Positions 45,091-58,700 of a stretch of DNA of 64,000 nt are shown here, piece by piece. Position numbers and translations under genes: made by a program. Within the stretch, counting starts at the first letter, position 1; every line of letters starts with the position of its first letter. This DNA is from Styela clava. Lineage: Eukaryota > Chordata > Ascidiacea > Stolidobranchia > Styelidae. The notes beneath the pieces were generated by a model. That model was given only the letters and a program-made list of their open reading frames with translations, was not told the DNA's origin and did not search any database. The stretch spans positions 10,833,426 through 10,897,425 of the forward strand of contig NC_135263.1 of assembly GCF_964204865.1 (NCBI RefSeq), in the 5' to 3' direction.

Positions 45091-48000
45091 TTCTGCTATA
45101 TGCGATGAAAAATCATCCAAAAACTCTTCGATTCAGTACTTGTGTCCTCTTTAGTTCCCGATTGCTATATTATGTTTATTCTCACTATTCCGACCTACCA
45201 ATGTAAATCTAATAATTTGTCAAATAATATATTACATTGCGTTACAATTTGATATTTTATGTATCTTGATTTGTGAATACTACAAAAACAATTCTTATAT
45301 AACCACCAATATTTAAACTTCGTTATTCGGGGCTTACGGTAATTATTTAACGAAAGTATTCTTCCCAATTTTTGTTTCGGAATTTCGGGCATTTGACTTC
45401 TATAGATTCATGAACTTGCTTGTAAAATTGGTAATTGTTCATGGAAGGTTGAATACAATTCCATTTTATAATTCAAAATATCGTTGCTCTGTCATAAATA
45501 TATTTGAAAAATATTCTTGCTATGCTGAAGAGATCTTTTATTTTAATGTGAGGACATTTAAACTGAGTATTATGTGTCCTTTTCATTGGGGCCTGACTAC
45601 GTACAATTCTACATTACGATTGGCTTATTAGATCAAGTTCAATACTGGAATTGTTTGCTCACAATTTTTTAAATAATATTTGTCAATATGCATATAAAAC
45701 ACAAGAGCACAGTTATTTTTACGGACCTATACTAATACAAAGTTCAATACTGTCAGCTACTGGACTATTGTTTAAATAAGAGTTGGCCATAATCCTAATA
45801 TGTTTATTTGATTCTGACTGATGTTTACATAGTGTAAGTTGGTCAGGGGAGGAATTGTTATGTTGTTTCTACTGTAAATTAATGTTTGATGGTGGTAGCT
45901 GTTATCAATACTATGTACTTATTTTCTTTTTGCATTGCATTACTTCAGAGTTGTAATTTTCTCGGAAAATAGACACGATGATATGAAAAGAAGATCTATA
46001 TAAATATACATATATAAGTTTTATTGGGAATGTATAACTTTTGCATTTGGGTTACTGAGTAAGAATAAATGCCTCACAAAAATTTAAAAATGCCTTGAAA
46101 CACTGCTGTTCGTTTCTCAGAATTACTTTCAATAAGATATTTTGGCGGATACTCATAGATTAAGGCATGGCCTGCATTTTAAAAGTAATATCCCACTGAA
46201 TTAGCTAAGTAGATCAAATTGTTAATATGGCACATGCTATTTATATCGGATGAACTCTACAACTTTCATGTAGTGATAGGTTGGTTTTTGTTTTGTATAA
46301 ATTATATCATGTGGTGTAAAAAGTTCTCTATCACGGGATCATCAATGTTCAAATACTACTAGTTATGTGCAAATATAATATTGAATATGTTATACATTTA
46401 CGAATGACTGGTGTATTAGTTGCTGTTTCGTCCGTCAGGAAATTGCAGAGAATACACGAATTTCTTGGAATCAGAACATCGTGAGACACTTTTAAGCTGG
46501 GTCATAAATGCTTTACTTAGATAATCTGCCATGTAGTTTGTCCTTGGGATGCACTAGTTTGCATTTTCTTTAATGCAGTATTGGCAAATATGTTTTTGTT
46601 GCTGGCGAACAAATGCAAAAAATATTAATGAATGAATACCAAACGTGGTTTCGTGGATGTTCGCTTTCGACTAAGACTATTTCAGTCTCCTATAAATCGA
46701 TATTTCGTGGATTTTCTCCGTGGCGTTTGTGTACGATGAAATGCGCAGTGCGGCAGTATTACTCCGGTGTGAGCAAAGTGACTTGGGTATGAGCTGGCAT
46801 TTCGTACTCTTTGGCTGTTTCCGCCGTCACGCGGGTTCTGAATAAACGAACAACACGTCATGTGATTTTTGTCGGTCGGTCGGCGACGCGGTTATAAAAT
46901 ACCATTGGTAAGCTTAGCTATTGAACATGATCAAACATGGTCGCGTTGAGTTGCTCGAGACGGTTACGAAACTTTCGTACTTGCCAAAAATCGCCGCGTT
47001 CGTGCCTTTGGCACACAGCAGTAGAAACTCCGTGACGTGTCTGAAATGACGCCATATGTTGCTTGTGTTTCTTAACCATGTGATCAATAACCAACTGACT
47101 ACCGAATGTGAAAGATCGATACGATTTTAAGATTATTAATTTTAATCTTGTGACATACCAAGCCAATTTATCGGTGTGTGATTATAGCAGTTTAATTTCC
47201 TGAGTATGCTTTATTGACTTCCCGCATAAAACTGCATTAACCTCAATTTGAAAAAGGCCTCGATCATACGATAAGACTCATCTAAACAGTGGTGCTTTAT
47301 CACGTGTATTGTTATTTTCAATAGAGTGCGGTAAGTGCACCGATTTATCTACGCAGTTGCCTATGAGAGCTGTCCTGAACATCTTAAAATCTCAGATAAA
47401 AATATAAATTTTTCAAATTCATCTTTATACTTTCTATCAAGTAATGTAAAATTTACATTAAAGGCGCTATCATATAATATATATACATATGGTTACCATA
47501 TTTTTGTGACCTCAAAGCAGGACGCCTCCAAAGACCATAGCTGTGAATTTTGCAACTTTAAATCTACCGATTTTACATTAGGGGCCTACATTTAGAACCA
47601 TCCGGGCTGACTCCATTGACCATAAATTGTCATCGAGAGTTCATGCGCTGTCTGTCTAAATATCGGTTTCATTTCAAAAAATATAATCCTTATAACATCG
47701 TCTTAAAAGCCATAGAAATCTTAAATTTAAAAAGATTATCAACATGATAAGTTTGTCCAAAGTCAGGATTATTCACCTGATGAAATATTCTACACTTGTA
47801 CAGAACTGTATACAACCGATCCTTCTTCAAAGGAAGTTGCTGACAGGACGAAGTCCGGAATGTGTGTGAGAGATCTGACAACGATTAATGAATCAAGGTA
47901 TTGAGTATGCAGCAACCTATATATGTTTGTAGGTAGGCCTATACCTGTAAATTCGATACTCTTCAAACAATCAATATTCATGAAGTACGATCTTGCATAA

Positions 48001-48139
48001 TTGAAATTATTTGGTAACACTTTCCACATTTTTTGCCAAAACTCCAGTTGAACTTCAACTAAAATATTTTTTGTTCAATTTCTCAAATTATATGATAGTT
48101 TTTCCACGTTATTCCGTGATTCGGATTTTCGAAGTGTGG
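45091..48139. other. 3' flank of ATP6V0C and intergenic DNA
   Basis: Probably begins with the V-ATPase 3' UTR; AATAAATG at about 46064 and AATAAACG at about 46841 are possible poly(A) signals but distant. The stretch 46700-47170 is more GC-rich than its surroundings and carries an 82-codon minus-strand frame of no recognisable family; it could be regulatory or an unrecognised exon. Otherwise nothing is supported. Confidence 0.45.
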
Positions 48140-48147
48140 GTTTATAC

Positions 48148-48694
48148 CAGGGGTCGGGAACTCATCGCTCGCGAGCCATATATGGCTCTTTTGGTGACGG
48201 CATATGGCTCCCAGAAAAATCTAATATTCTAAGACTAAGCTTACTATTGTTACGAGATTTCAAACACTTTTATAGCCAATTTTGGCAGGAAATTCCCAAT
48301 ACGTTTGAGAACGCACGCCCAGCACATGTCTATGTTATGTAAGATAATCACCAGACAGGCATTGTGACAAACAAGGGGATTATTCTGGAACATATATTGT
48401 GACATCACAAAGCGATAGAGTTTTAAAAACACTACGGAGATGCCTAAACGAAAAAGGGTGATGAGTACCGTAGATTTCAACTTGGGCTGCAAGTGAGCAA
48501 CCGTTCAAGGACCGCAGCGACTACATGCAGCATCAGAAATCACATTAAATGTATATTGACATTGTATGTGTTGACTTTTGAGTAAACATTTCAGGCCTGA
48601 TTAATTGAAGAAATGTTATATGGCTCGCACGGAAATGCAATTGAAAATATGTATATTTTATGGCTCTCTTGACCAAAAAGGTTCCCGACCCCTG
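48148..48694. mobile_element. hAT element, CAGGGGTCGGGAAC family, perfect TSD
   Basis: The ends are CAGGGGTCGGGAAC (48148) and GTTCCCGACCCCTG (ending 48694), exact inverted repeats over 14 bases. The 8-bp direct repeat GTTTATAC flanks both sides (48140-48147 and 48695-48702). ATATGGCTC motifs recur at both ends. At about 48438 the plus strand reads MPKRKRVMSTVDFN and then soon hits a stop. That resembles a basic transposase N-terminus, so this is probably a deletion derivative of an autonomous hAT. Confidence 0.92.
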
Positions 48695-48702
48695 GTTTAT
48701 AC

Positions 48703-51700
48703 ATTTGAGTAATATCCAGCAGTCCAGTGCATATTGTTGGACACGAAATGGACCTATAGGTTGTTTTGTTATTATGTGGTTGTTGTTGTTTATCTTGTCA
48801 GTATTTCATTCTTTTCTTCTTTCTGTGAAAAATCGCTTTCCTCGTTGACTATTAAACCAATTGCTTTTGAATTTTAGGTGGTTAAAGATTGTATTTTTCG
48901 CTAGAAGGTTATTACTTTTGTTTATTTCAAGAATTTCAACATTTCATGCCATAGAATTCGTTTTTTGGGTGTGTGTGCGATGACGCCATTGAACATTGTG
49001 CACCTTCTGGCGGTTCCACGTTCGCTGCTATCTGGTGGTCACGAAAAGTCGCGAAGACAGTGGTACTGGTAGTCTACTATGACAGATTGCATACCCGTAC
49101 TAATTCGTTTCGATATTCGCGTTCATATATTTGGGGCCACCCTCTTGTTTTGTCTTCTAACTAACCAAGCGACCAGTTTCAAACTCTAAAGATTAACATA
49201 TTCCGCTAAAACAATTGGATTGAAAAAAAAAAAATTCAACCAGTGAACATCAATCGTACACAACAACGAGAAAAAGAAAGCACATAGGTATACTAGGGAA
49301 GCAAAATCGCAGGAAAATTAAGCTATAGGTGGCAATCAGCGACACCCAAAGTTGTAATATCTGCTAAAAATATTGACGATCTTAGTTACGCGCTGTCGTT
49401 GTTGGCGGTGAATATCGTTTAAACTTTAAACGAATATCCAACATCGCTATCTAGAGATTATATTCGAAGAGCCATCACATCACAGGATGAGACTGAGTAT
49501 TCCCTACTTAAACTGGATTACTTGAAGTAAAGGTTCCCCCTGCTGTTCAGTCAGAATTAGGTTGGCACGTCAGGTCCCATGATAATGAATGGCGGAAATT
49601 TGATCACAGGTGGTACTGGGATTGGGTAACGATATTTCTTGGGCAGATGCAAGTTATATAAAATATACTATTCTATTGTGACATGGTCTGGTTATGCTCG
49701 TTTTTATTGTTATTTTTGTTTGTATTATCATAAAATTGTGTGTAGAGTCAGGACCATGGTTTCATCTGTGGTACTGCCCAATGAAGTAGTTCTCAATGGA
49801 ATAGAGTAATGGAGTGGATTTGACTATTCTTGACTGACGTCGAGCACCTCTGCTCACGTGACCTAGTTCGGGTACGTCTTTCTCCCTTCTTGTCTGACTG
49901 TGTTTTTTGTTACTCTGATCGAAAATGAGGTTTCTTACTTTTGTCATCAAATTTATCTCCTGGAGGCTTACGGACTGGGCGATCGTTCTTATTCGTAAAA
50001 CTGCACCGCTGCAATAATATCTTCAAATACCTACATTGCCGCCGATAGATAGCGCAGTCGAACAGCTATACTTCATTAAAGCCAGTCTCGAAAAGCGGTA
50101 CATTATATAATATATTAGTTACCTTTTTGACGCTACAATAATACGTAAAAATTTGCCTTTAATTACAAACTATTATGATAACCATTTCGTGATACAAGAA
50201 AAATATTATCTTTTGTTTTGTTCATTTGTTGCGTGAAATTTATTAGTAATAGAAATGTCGAAAATCCTCAAAAAGTGGAATGACCAGCCCCCATCACTTC
50301 CTCCGAAATCGACATATACGGGCTAAAGAATCCTCATCAAAAATAATGAAAAAAGTCATTTCGTTTTGACAAAATGGAATTAGTTTCAATGATTTGCAAA
50401 TGTATATATATACGCTTTTTCGATTATTTTATTGGTATAAATATACACAGTGATTGACGTACATAGCTTTTATCTTCACGCACCAATTTTGATTAAAACT
50501 TTACTTTAGTGTATTATATAGCATGATTTAAAATAGTTCCGGTGCGGAATTTGTCATTTTACACAGAAGTCTTATCTTAATCCTATTATGCCTTAACAAT
50601 AACTAAATTCCGTCTGAAATGAAATGGGATTTTGTATTCATAACCTCAACGTATTAGCGTAATAATACTTGCTTCAACAGGAACGCGTCTCTGTCCTCCC
50701 CAGTCGCCATATAGCCAACATATTATCTACCTTCAGCAACCTATCCGTGTTTTTAAAATTCGAGCTCATATACGACCCAATTTGCAATTTGTATTGCAGT
50801 AGAAATTCTCAGCAATTTCAAATCGTAGCTCATTAAACATGGAAAGGAAGAGCGTATTAAAATTTATTAGCGATTCAACAACGTCTGGTGATATCCATTT
50901 TAAAATAAAACAGAGCAAATTAATAAAGCAAACTAACGTAGAAGTAAACTATTGGAATGGCCTGAATCTGAACGGATCGTCAGTCTGTACCTTATGTTTG
51001 TCTGAAGTAAACTTTGAACAATAATGCACAATAGACTTTATGTCAAGTTGTTGGTTTTACCCATTCCAACCTATAATATTTGTCATAAAAATCTCTCGAC
51101 GTGTTAGTTACTCGATAAAATCTCGAAACCTTTTTGTCGTAAGAATAAATACTGAATTTGGACCGTAGTGTCATTGTGTATCGAAATTGAGCCTAATAAA
51201 TTCACCAACATTGTTCACGCAAAATGTTTTTATCGCGATTTTACCTACCCACGTAAACACAAAGAGACCATGATATACCTGGTAGTGACGTGTACAAACA
51301 CCTCATGTCCGGGTTTGGAATTCATAACTAAAGATCCGGGTTGGCGTCAGCACAGTATTATACAGATTTGGCTATGAGTTTGCCTGGTTTACTCGAAGGT
51401 GATTCTCTTTGAGAATTGTTGCGATATGGACTAGATACTAGGAAGAATGAATTGAATATATAAAAGCACAAGGGTTATTTAATGAACTTTCTTAAATCAG
51501 ATAGTTTCAGAACTTATTTCCACCATAGTTCATAGAAAAAGGCACCATGAAATTCGCAAAGCGACTTGAGCGCAATAGACCAAAATACTTCAACCAGGGT
51601 CTCCATTTTATATACAGGCGGTTAAGCGCCAAGCCAATATGGATCATCCATTTTCGATTGTGCGTTAAAATGGGAGGCAGAAAATGTTATAAAACGAATG

Positions 51701-54700
51701 ATCGCAAATGATATTTTTTCAGTGGCTGGTGATATTCTTTAATCGATATTGCGTAACGAGGGTAATTATTATATTTATTGTTATGATATGAACATGGGCG
51801 GTATGGCACAGTGTGTCTACAAATACCAAAGCAATCTTTCATCACTGGTTGCATTATTGTTTAGGCTACTCTCGTTCGGGTCATTTATGAGAGACTACGA
51901 CAGACACTATATTTATAAAAAAGAGTCATACCATTTTAAAAATAGTATTAAACTTTCCTCAATCACTTAGGCAGATGATGCAAATCAATACGCAACACTA
52001 CCTTCGTTATATACCACTTTATCAATAAAATGTGAAGGTCATCACCTAATTTGCATTCAGTTTTGATTTAACGTCAATTTTACTTTTAGGAACAGTCTTT
52101 CGTTACATTTTGTAATTGATCGGTTAAAATTAGAAATGTCTCACAGTAAAACATGGACAAATGCATCTAAAAGAACTACAGTGACGTCATATTACGTGGT
52201 GCCATTATTATATTTATTCCACATTTTGACTCGCTTACAATTTATTTCAGTGAACGACATCTTTATTACTTAAATAGCAAATTATATCAAGGTCTGAGAT
52301 GGAAGGCTATAGTTTTCTATAGATCCATGCATGATCATCTCCAATCAACGATTGTTTGTCGTTATCTCGGCGAGGAATGACGTCACTTCTTACAGTCGTT
52401 TACTGCTGATTAATAACGTTTCCTAGACGGATAAGGCGACTCATTCAGACTCTTTAGTACTTCTGAAGTATCCGCAAAAGTACCGTAAAGAATAGCGAGC
52501 GCCCGATTTATCTCGAGAAACGGCTGTAGTAAGAAACAATCTGTAAGTATAAGCAATCAAGGAAGGAAAATGTATCTGAGAATGACTGCTGAATGCGGAA
52601 ATTAGTTACGAAGTGTGTAGTATATTGTGATAATCAAACGTCTACTGTATATTCATATATTTTGATAAAGTTGAAACGCTTTTTGCTTGGCCTAAGAGTG
52701 GAACCATAATCATGTCTATTGTGATCTAATGTTTTATATTCTGTTTTTTGTAAGGTTTTTTCCTCGTCCAGTAAAGGTCCCAAGGATCCAGGATATGGTC
52801 AGTGTCATGTACAATAAGATTTACGCATTCTGACGTTTGCAACGTTCAATCATACGTTGTAGAACAGTAGATATCATGTTGTTGGTGATTTAAATTTCGT
52901 GACTAGCATGAGAATCGTTGTCCGTTCTTAATGCAGTATGAAACTAGTTTAGGCTTTGAATGAGGTGAATGTGAAACTATTCTTAATTAGTTTTCGGTTC
53001 TTTGCTTGAACTTTTTTTAAATGTCGACTGCTGTAGATATAATATATGTAATAATATTCTTGTTGCCTGAAAAATGTATGCTCGTCGACAAAGAATTCAT
53101 TTTATACCAGTAGGCGCAGGCATATCTTTGGGCTAAATGTATGTTAGATGCAGTCAACCGGCTTGACCATGCGCAATTTACTGTGGTAATGAATCACAAT
53201 ACTCGACGCATATATTTTACGAATTATGTATGGTGATCGATTGCGTAACAAACGAACATACCGCATTTGTGCCTCAGACGGTCCAGCAAAAATATTATCA
53301 ACAATAAGCGTCAACAATATATAGAGTCGGTATACTGTGATACTATAGTCATTTTTTTGTTTTGTTTTACATATATTTCTAGCGCGTAAAATTTTAGGTA
53401 ATTCGTCATTATAATTGCATTGATTTGCAGACAAATTGAACTTTCAACACATAATGTATTATGCAACGGTACGCATGGTTCCAAATTTGCAAAATATTTC
53501 CTGTATATTCTGCATGTAACAATACGTCATATTGCACCAACTTCCCCTATCAATTTCATGCCAAATGGGTATTTTATCAGACTCGCTATTGAAAAATTTG
53601 TAAATCATCCAGCTTTCAAATAATTTTTTTGTAGTAAAGCAATTTGTAAGATGATCACTATTGTTACAATATCCACAAATGGTATGCATATCGGAAGTAA
53701 GCAAGGCAGATACAATGGAAAGCAAATTTTTTGGAAATCGGTGCTTTCAACCCAGGAAGTAAGGGCTTCGTCACTATTGCGAAATAATGCTCGCATTTTT
53801 TTATAGCTAAACTTTATAAACGAATCTGTATAACGTTGAAACGTTAAAAAAAGAGTAGAATAGTTTTAGGGTTTTTCATGGTTGAGGCTGATGGCAAGTC
53901 CAACTTTCATTACAACTTCCCCGAGCTCCGATTGCTTGGCTTTTAAACCAATATACTTTTAAAATATTTGAGAATGTGCCATCTGCTTTAAGTCGTTGCG
54001 ATAGTTATGTCATGTCAACAAGTGGTGTACAGTTTTTTTAAACTCTGTAATTTCTAAGTATCCAATTCGTTTTTAAAATTTGGTAGCCCTGAATATCTTA
54101 TGCTGGTTCAGGCCCCTCTCTCACATTCGGCTTGTGACGCGTTACTTTCGGAATTCTCCTATTTGGAAGTTGCGTTTGACGGACGTAAATCACGATGGCC
54201 CGCGCTTCGGCAACGCATTCTACCAATGGTACATACTCAACTTGGTATAAATATTTGAGCATTTTGTGTATAAATTTCTATTAAATATATACGATTATGT
54301 CTGATCAAATATCGAATACATATTAACGGAACATAAAAATTAACGTTCAGAGTTTTGAGTTTGTTTACTTTTACCCTCTAGGTAGACTTTATTTATTTGC
54401 GTCTGTTTACTCAGGGAGTAGTGGGAATAATGACATATGGTATATTGCGGTTCAATACTGTTTAGGCCAAGTGCTATTGACCACGTCTGCAGTAGTCTTT
54501 TGTGTTCACCAGTCAGATATGGAATTGAATGTAAAACTTTTTGAATTAGGGTTCCAGTTTTGCCGGTACTGATTGATCATAGGATGACAGTCTAGAGGTG
54601 GTGGTGACCTGTTACTCTGCGAGTCTTGGCGACGGTATCTAGAATTCCCGCAATTTACCGGCACTACTGTTCTGCCCTAAACTAAACGGTAACAGAATTT

Positions 54701-55774
54701 TAATAGCATGAGAATTGCTTGATATTTTTCATTCTTTGGTGTTAATTCCAAAAGAATTTACTTCTGTAAACGTCAATGCATACGGAATATAGCGACCACT
54801 TACACTTACACATATATTTAAAAACGTTTTTCCCGTAAGCCAGGGGTCGGCAACCTGCGGGCCGGAAGCTAATGAAACTAATCCTGAAAATGGCCTATTT
54901 GTTGAAACGGAACATGCCGGGACTTTTTGACTTTATATTTGTAAGTTCGGTACAACATACGGACCTCGCAATTTAACTTTGCAAATAAGTTTATTAGGTT
55001 ATTGATAGGTCACTTGCACACATATTGTTGAAATAATGCACTTTCATTTAGTGTTATTGTTTAGAATAGTTTCGAAGACTGTGAGCTGTCTGTGCTTTAT
55101 TATATATCTTGTTAAATTAAATTCTTTTTATATTGAACGTGACCGAAATTCTCATTGTAATAAAGGCGCTGGCATTTGTTATTTTAATGTTAAGTATCGA
55201 TTCTTTGTTGTATTTGTCTTAATGAGTCATTTTCAAGTTTCAATTTAATAATATATATATATAATTAAATTTGCTTTTGGTCGTTGCTTATGATGTCACT
55301 CAAGTAATTCCAACAATAGTACAGCGGAAGCGTATAAGTAAGTGCACAATAAATTGCAGTATCAGTGGCAGTACTAAATGCGCAAGGTTCTTGTTTATAT
55401 ACTTTAGCAGTAAAATTTGCCATAAAATAGCTTAATATTGTTCATGCATTGCGAGGTTTAATTAATACTCATTGCATATGGCGTGGCAGATTATTTCTGA
55501 AATCAAATTAAAATCTTATACATGACTGCATGGACGGTGATTCAAGAAGTGAGAAATGTTTTTGACAAGATATATAGATTTTTATGGATTCATCCATGTC
55601 AATTAGTATTGGCAATAGGAGAGAAGTAGGAAGTATTCTTCCTTGTGAGCAGAGGACAGTAATCTGAATTCTAATAAACTTTTCCAATTGAATTTAGGTT
55701 GTTTCCTGTCAATCGCAATTAATTATCAAGCAACTGTTGAGGTCAAATTTTTTACACTACTTTAATTTTTCCAG
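48703..55774. other. Intergenic region upstream of the GalNAc-transferase
   Basis: About 7 kb with no convincing gene. Short frames such as 50839-51024 and 51168-51377 have no recognisable motif or splice context. Perfect TGACGTCA palindromes occur at 52182 and 52378. The end should hold the GALNT promoter and a 5' UTR exon, because a good acceptor lies just before the first coding exon. Confidence 0.5.
54841..55250. mobile_element. hAT-like MITE end, other end not found
   Basis: CAGGGGTCGGCAACCTGCGG at 54841 followed by GCCGGAAGC is a typical hAT-like MITE start, close to 32342 (CAGGGGTCGGCAAA). I found no inverted partner downstream, so the right boundary given is a guess and the copy may be truncated. 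Confidence 0.4.
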
Positions 55775-55790
55775 TCCTAATCCGATAAAT

Positions 55791-58700
55791 ATGAGACTTA
55801 CGAAAAGGTCGCGGTTGAAATCCGTTGGACTTGTGCTTTTCGGGGCCACGTTTTATTTCGTGTTCTTGAAGAGAACTCCAGACAAGAATACGTTGCTTGA
55901 TTTTCAACGTAACGTCGGTGATGACAACGACGTACTTCAACTTGACAAGAAAAATCTTTTTGACCCCGATCACGAAGATGAATCGGTTATCAACGCCCCA
56001 GATGCCTTGCAAAATGTAAATGCAGGGAAGAAGGTTTTTAATGAAGCACCCATGTTGAATAAATATGTAAGTTATTTACTTTCTTTTCCTAACTTCCTCA
56101 AAGACAAAATTCAACTTACTATGGTAATTAGCAAGAAACAAACATTCGTTTAGATCGTGTTCAGAGATGATGCTATTTATTCCAAATAATAGTAGTTTTA
56201 GTTGGATAAAAGTTAAATTCCACAAGTATCGACAACCAAAAGCTTGGCCATCCTTCGATTTATTTCAACTGATTTCAAACTAAATGGTAAAACAGGGAAT
56301 TTCGTCTAGTAAACCAAAATGTGTTGTTTCCAACCATATGATTTTTGACCTTGAAATTTTGCCAAAGATGTTGTATGAATAGTCGCACAAGGCTGGCAAG
56401 ATAAGATGGCAATCACTGTTGAATGACTTCCTTTAACTCCCGTTCTCGGTATCTAGGGTTAATCAAATAGACATCAATAGTTTCGCAAAAAAAATCCACA
56501 AATAATGTATGCACAAGTTGCACCCGACCGAAGACTGCTTCTCGATATTTAATAAATTTTCATACGCAATATATTGGCGGCTCGCAAAACAGGAACGAAT
56601 TCATAGAGATCCTTCGCAAATTTTTGCATGCAAAAAACGATTAATAAAATTTCATATAAAAAATAATTACATAATGACATTATGACAAGTCAGTCTAAAA
56701 TCGGTTCCGCGTGGCCACACGTATATTGTTCGGCAATAATTGTAATCAATATAGGTTTTGAAACCGTTTATGCTCATTCGAACGCATGAATGTCATTGTG
56801 ATTCATATTTAATAAATGACGATGCATGTTTCATTTCATATTGATTCAATTAATTTATTTAGAGAGTATAGAAAGGGCATCAAAGACATTGATAATTTTA
56901 ATATATATTCAATTTTAATGGTTAGATTACTGCCAAAATCTAGGGCATTCTACCATTTGCTATTTTGAGTAATATGTACGGTGTATTTGTCAATCAAAAC
57001 TAACGCATGATGGATTTTTTACGAATAAACAGTTTTACACGCATCATACGTAATCATTAGTAACATAATGATTCAAATATATAACGTAAATATAAACAAA
57101 ACATTTCAATGACGTCATACACTTTGCTCCGAATAAGGCTCTTCACTGAATGCTACTCTTAATATTTATTGACTGGGTTTTTGAGAAGCCACAAAATTTA
57201 TTGATGAGTCATTGAATAAAAAATTTGTTTGGAATATTTCAAGCATATTGGTACATACTGAAATGAAACACAAAGTATACGTCTCTGTATAAAAGGCCTT
57301 GTAATAAAAATCATAACATTGCGACCTGAAGTGTATCCTATGATAAATATTTTCATAATGAAACACCTTTGTAGTGAACATCTTTACGGACGTTTATCCG
57401 GAATATAACACATGATGCATGATGAATCAATAAAATTACTTTCTCTTTTTGAATAACTTGCATTGTAACACAGTAACTGTAATAAAATGATTATTTTTCG
57501 CCACGTTCCATTACATAACGTCAGCGTTATTATGCGTTTCTGATTACACAATCAATCGGAAAACAAGAAAGCAATGATCAAATATATGCACATCAAAACC
57601 AAAACGAACAAGTACGGGTATCAAGTATTTTACACAGTACAAGTACCGTAGCCTTCCCCACTTCGATTGACCAATCACAACGATTGCGAACGCCCACGTG
57701 AAACCGCAAGGTGCGCCCTAATTTTAATTTCTATGACGACATCTTCCAAAAAATCATGGCGAAAAACGAATCCCAAAGACCCCACAAAAATTTTTGGCGC
57801 AAGTAAAACAACAACAATCTTCAGCCACTGAAGTTTCAATTGTTTTTATCGACTTTGAGTCCGTTATTATTCGTATCCTGTTGGTTATATCATCTTGAAA
57901 TTACAGATATGTTTGATTGTATGTTTATACCGTTTTCAGTCGCATGAATTTTACACTGCCAGCGAACTGACGCCGTGGAGGAGTAAGCCCTTACCGTCGC
58001 CATCAAATCCTGGAGAATATGGCAAAGGATATAAGATCGACAAACCTTCCGAAATGGAATCTCAGTTGATCAAAGAGGGGTGGGAACGACACGCCTTCAA
58101 TCAACATATATGTGATAAAATTTCTGTCCATCGGTACCTGGGAGACAAACGCGATCAAGAGTAAGTGTAGTATTAATTCATATCAGGATTCCCTGACATT
58201 TGACTCGGCCAGACAAAATCCTGTAATAGATGGGCGGTTTACTAACTTTTATTTATCGGTAACCCTTGTCTTAATGCCAGATATTATCTCGGATGTATCC
58301 GGAGCTAAGCTTGTTACATACATATAACTAGTTTCCACTACAAGTGTAAAATTCCTTTTCATTCTTTATATTATTTTTCTCACTTACACTCAAATGATAA
58401 ATATCATTAGCATGTATTACCAAAAAATCAGCATGTGTCAGGAAATGATTTTTAATGCGCTCTAGAATTTTAATATAAAATATATCAAATGGACTACATG
58501 GGAAAGCCAATGTACATGTTTCCATTTTATAAACATAGCGATTTTTATTATAGGTGCAAAGACCGAAAATGGAGGAAGCCTTTGCCAACAACGTCTGTTA
58601 TTATAGTTTTTCACAACGAAGCTTGGTGCACTTTATTACGAACTGTTTACAGCGTGTTGGAAACTTCACCCAAAGTATTATTGAAAGAAGTTATTCTTGT

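Noticed and set aside
46918-47166. 82-codon minus-strand frame in a GC-richer patch
   Set aside because: Possible unrecognised exon, but it has no motif and I could not find partner exons.
53459-53796. Minus-strand frames with CGYCNNSDHLTNC, like a zinc knuckle
   Set aside because: The spacing is CX2CX4HX3C, one residue short of the retroviral-type knuckle, the frame is broken upstream, and no other retroelement sequence lies nearby.
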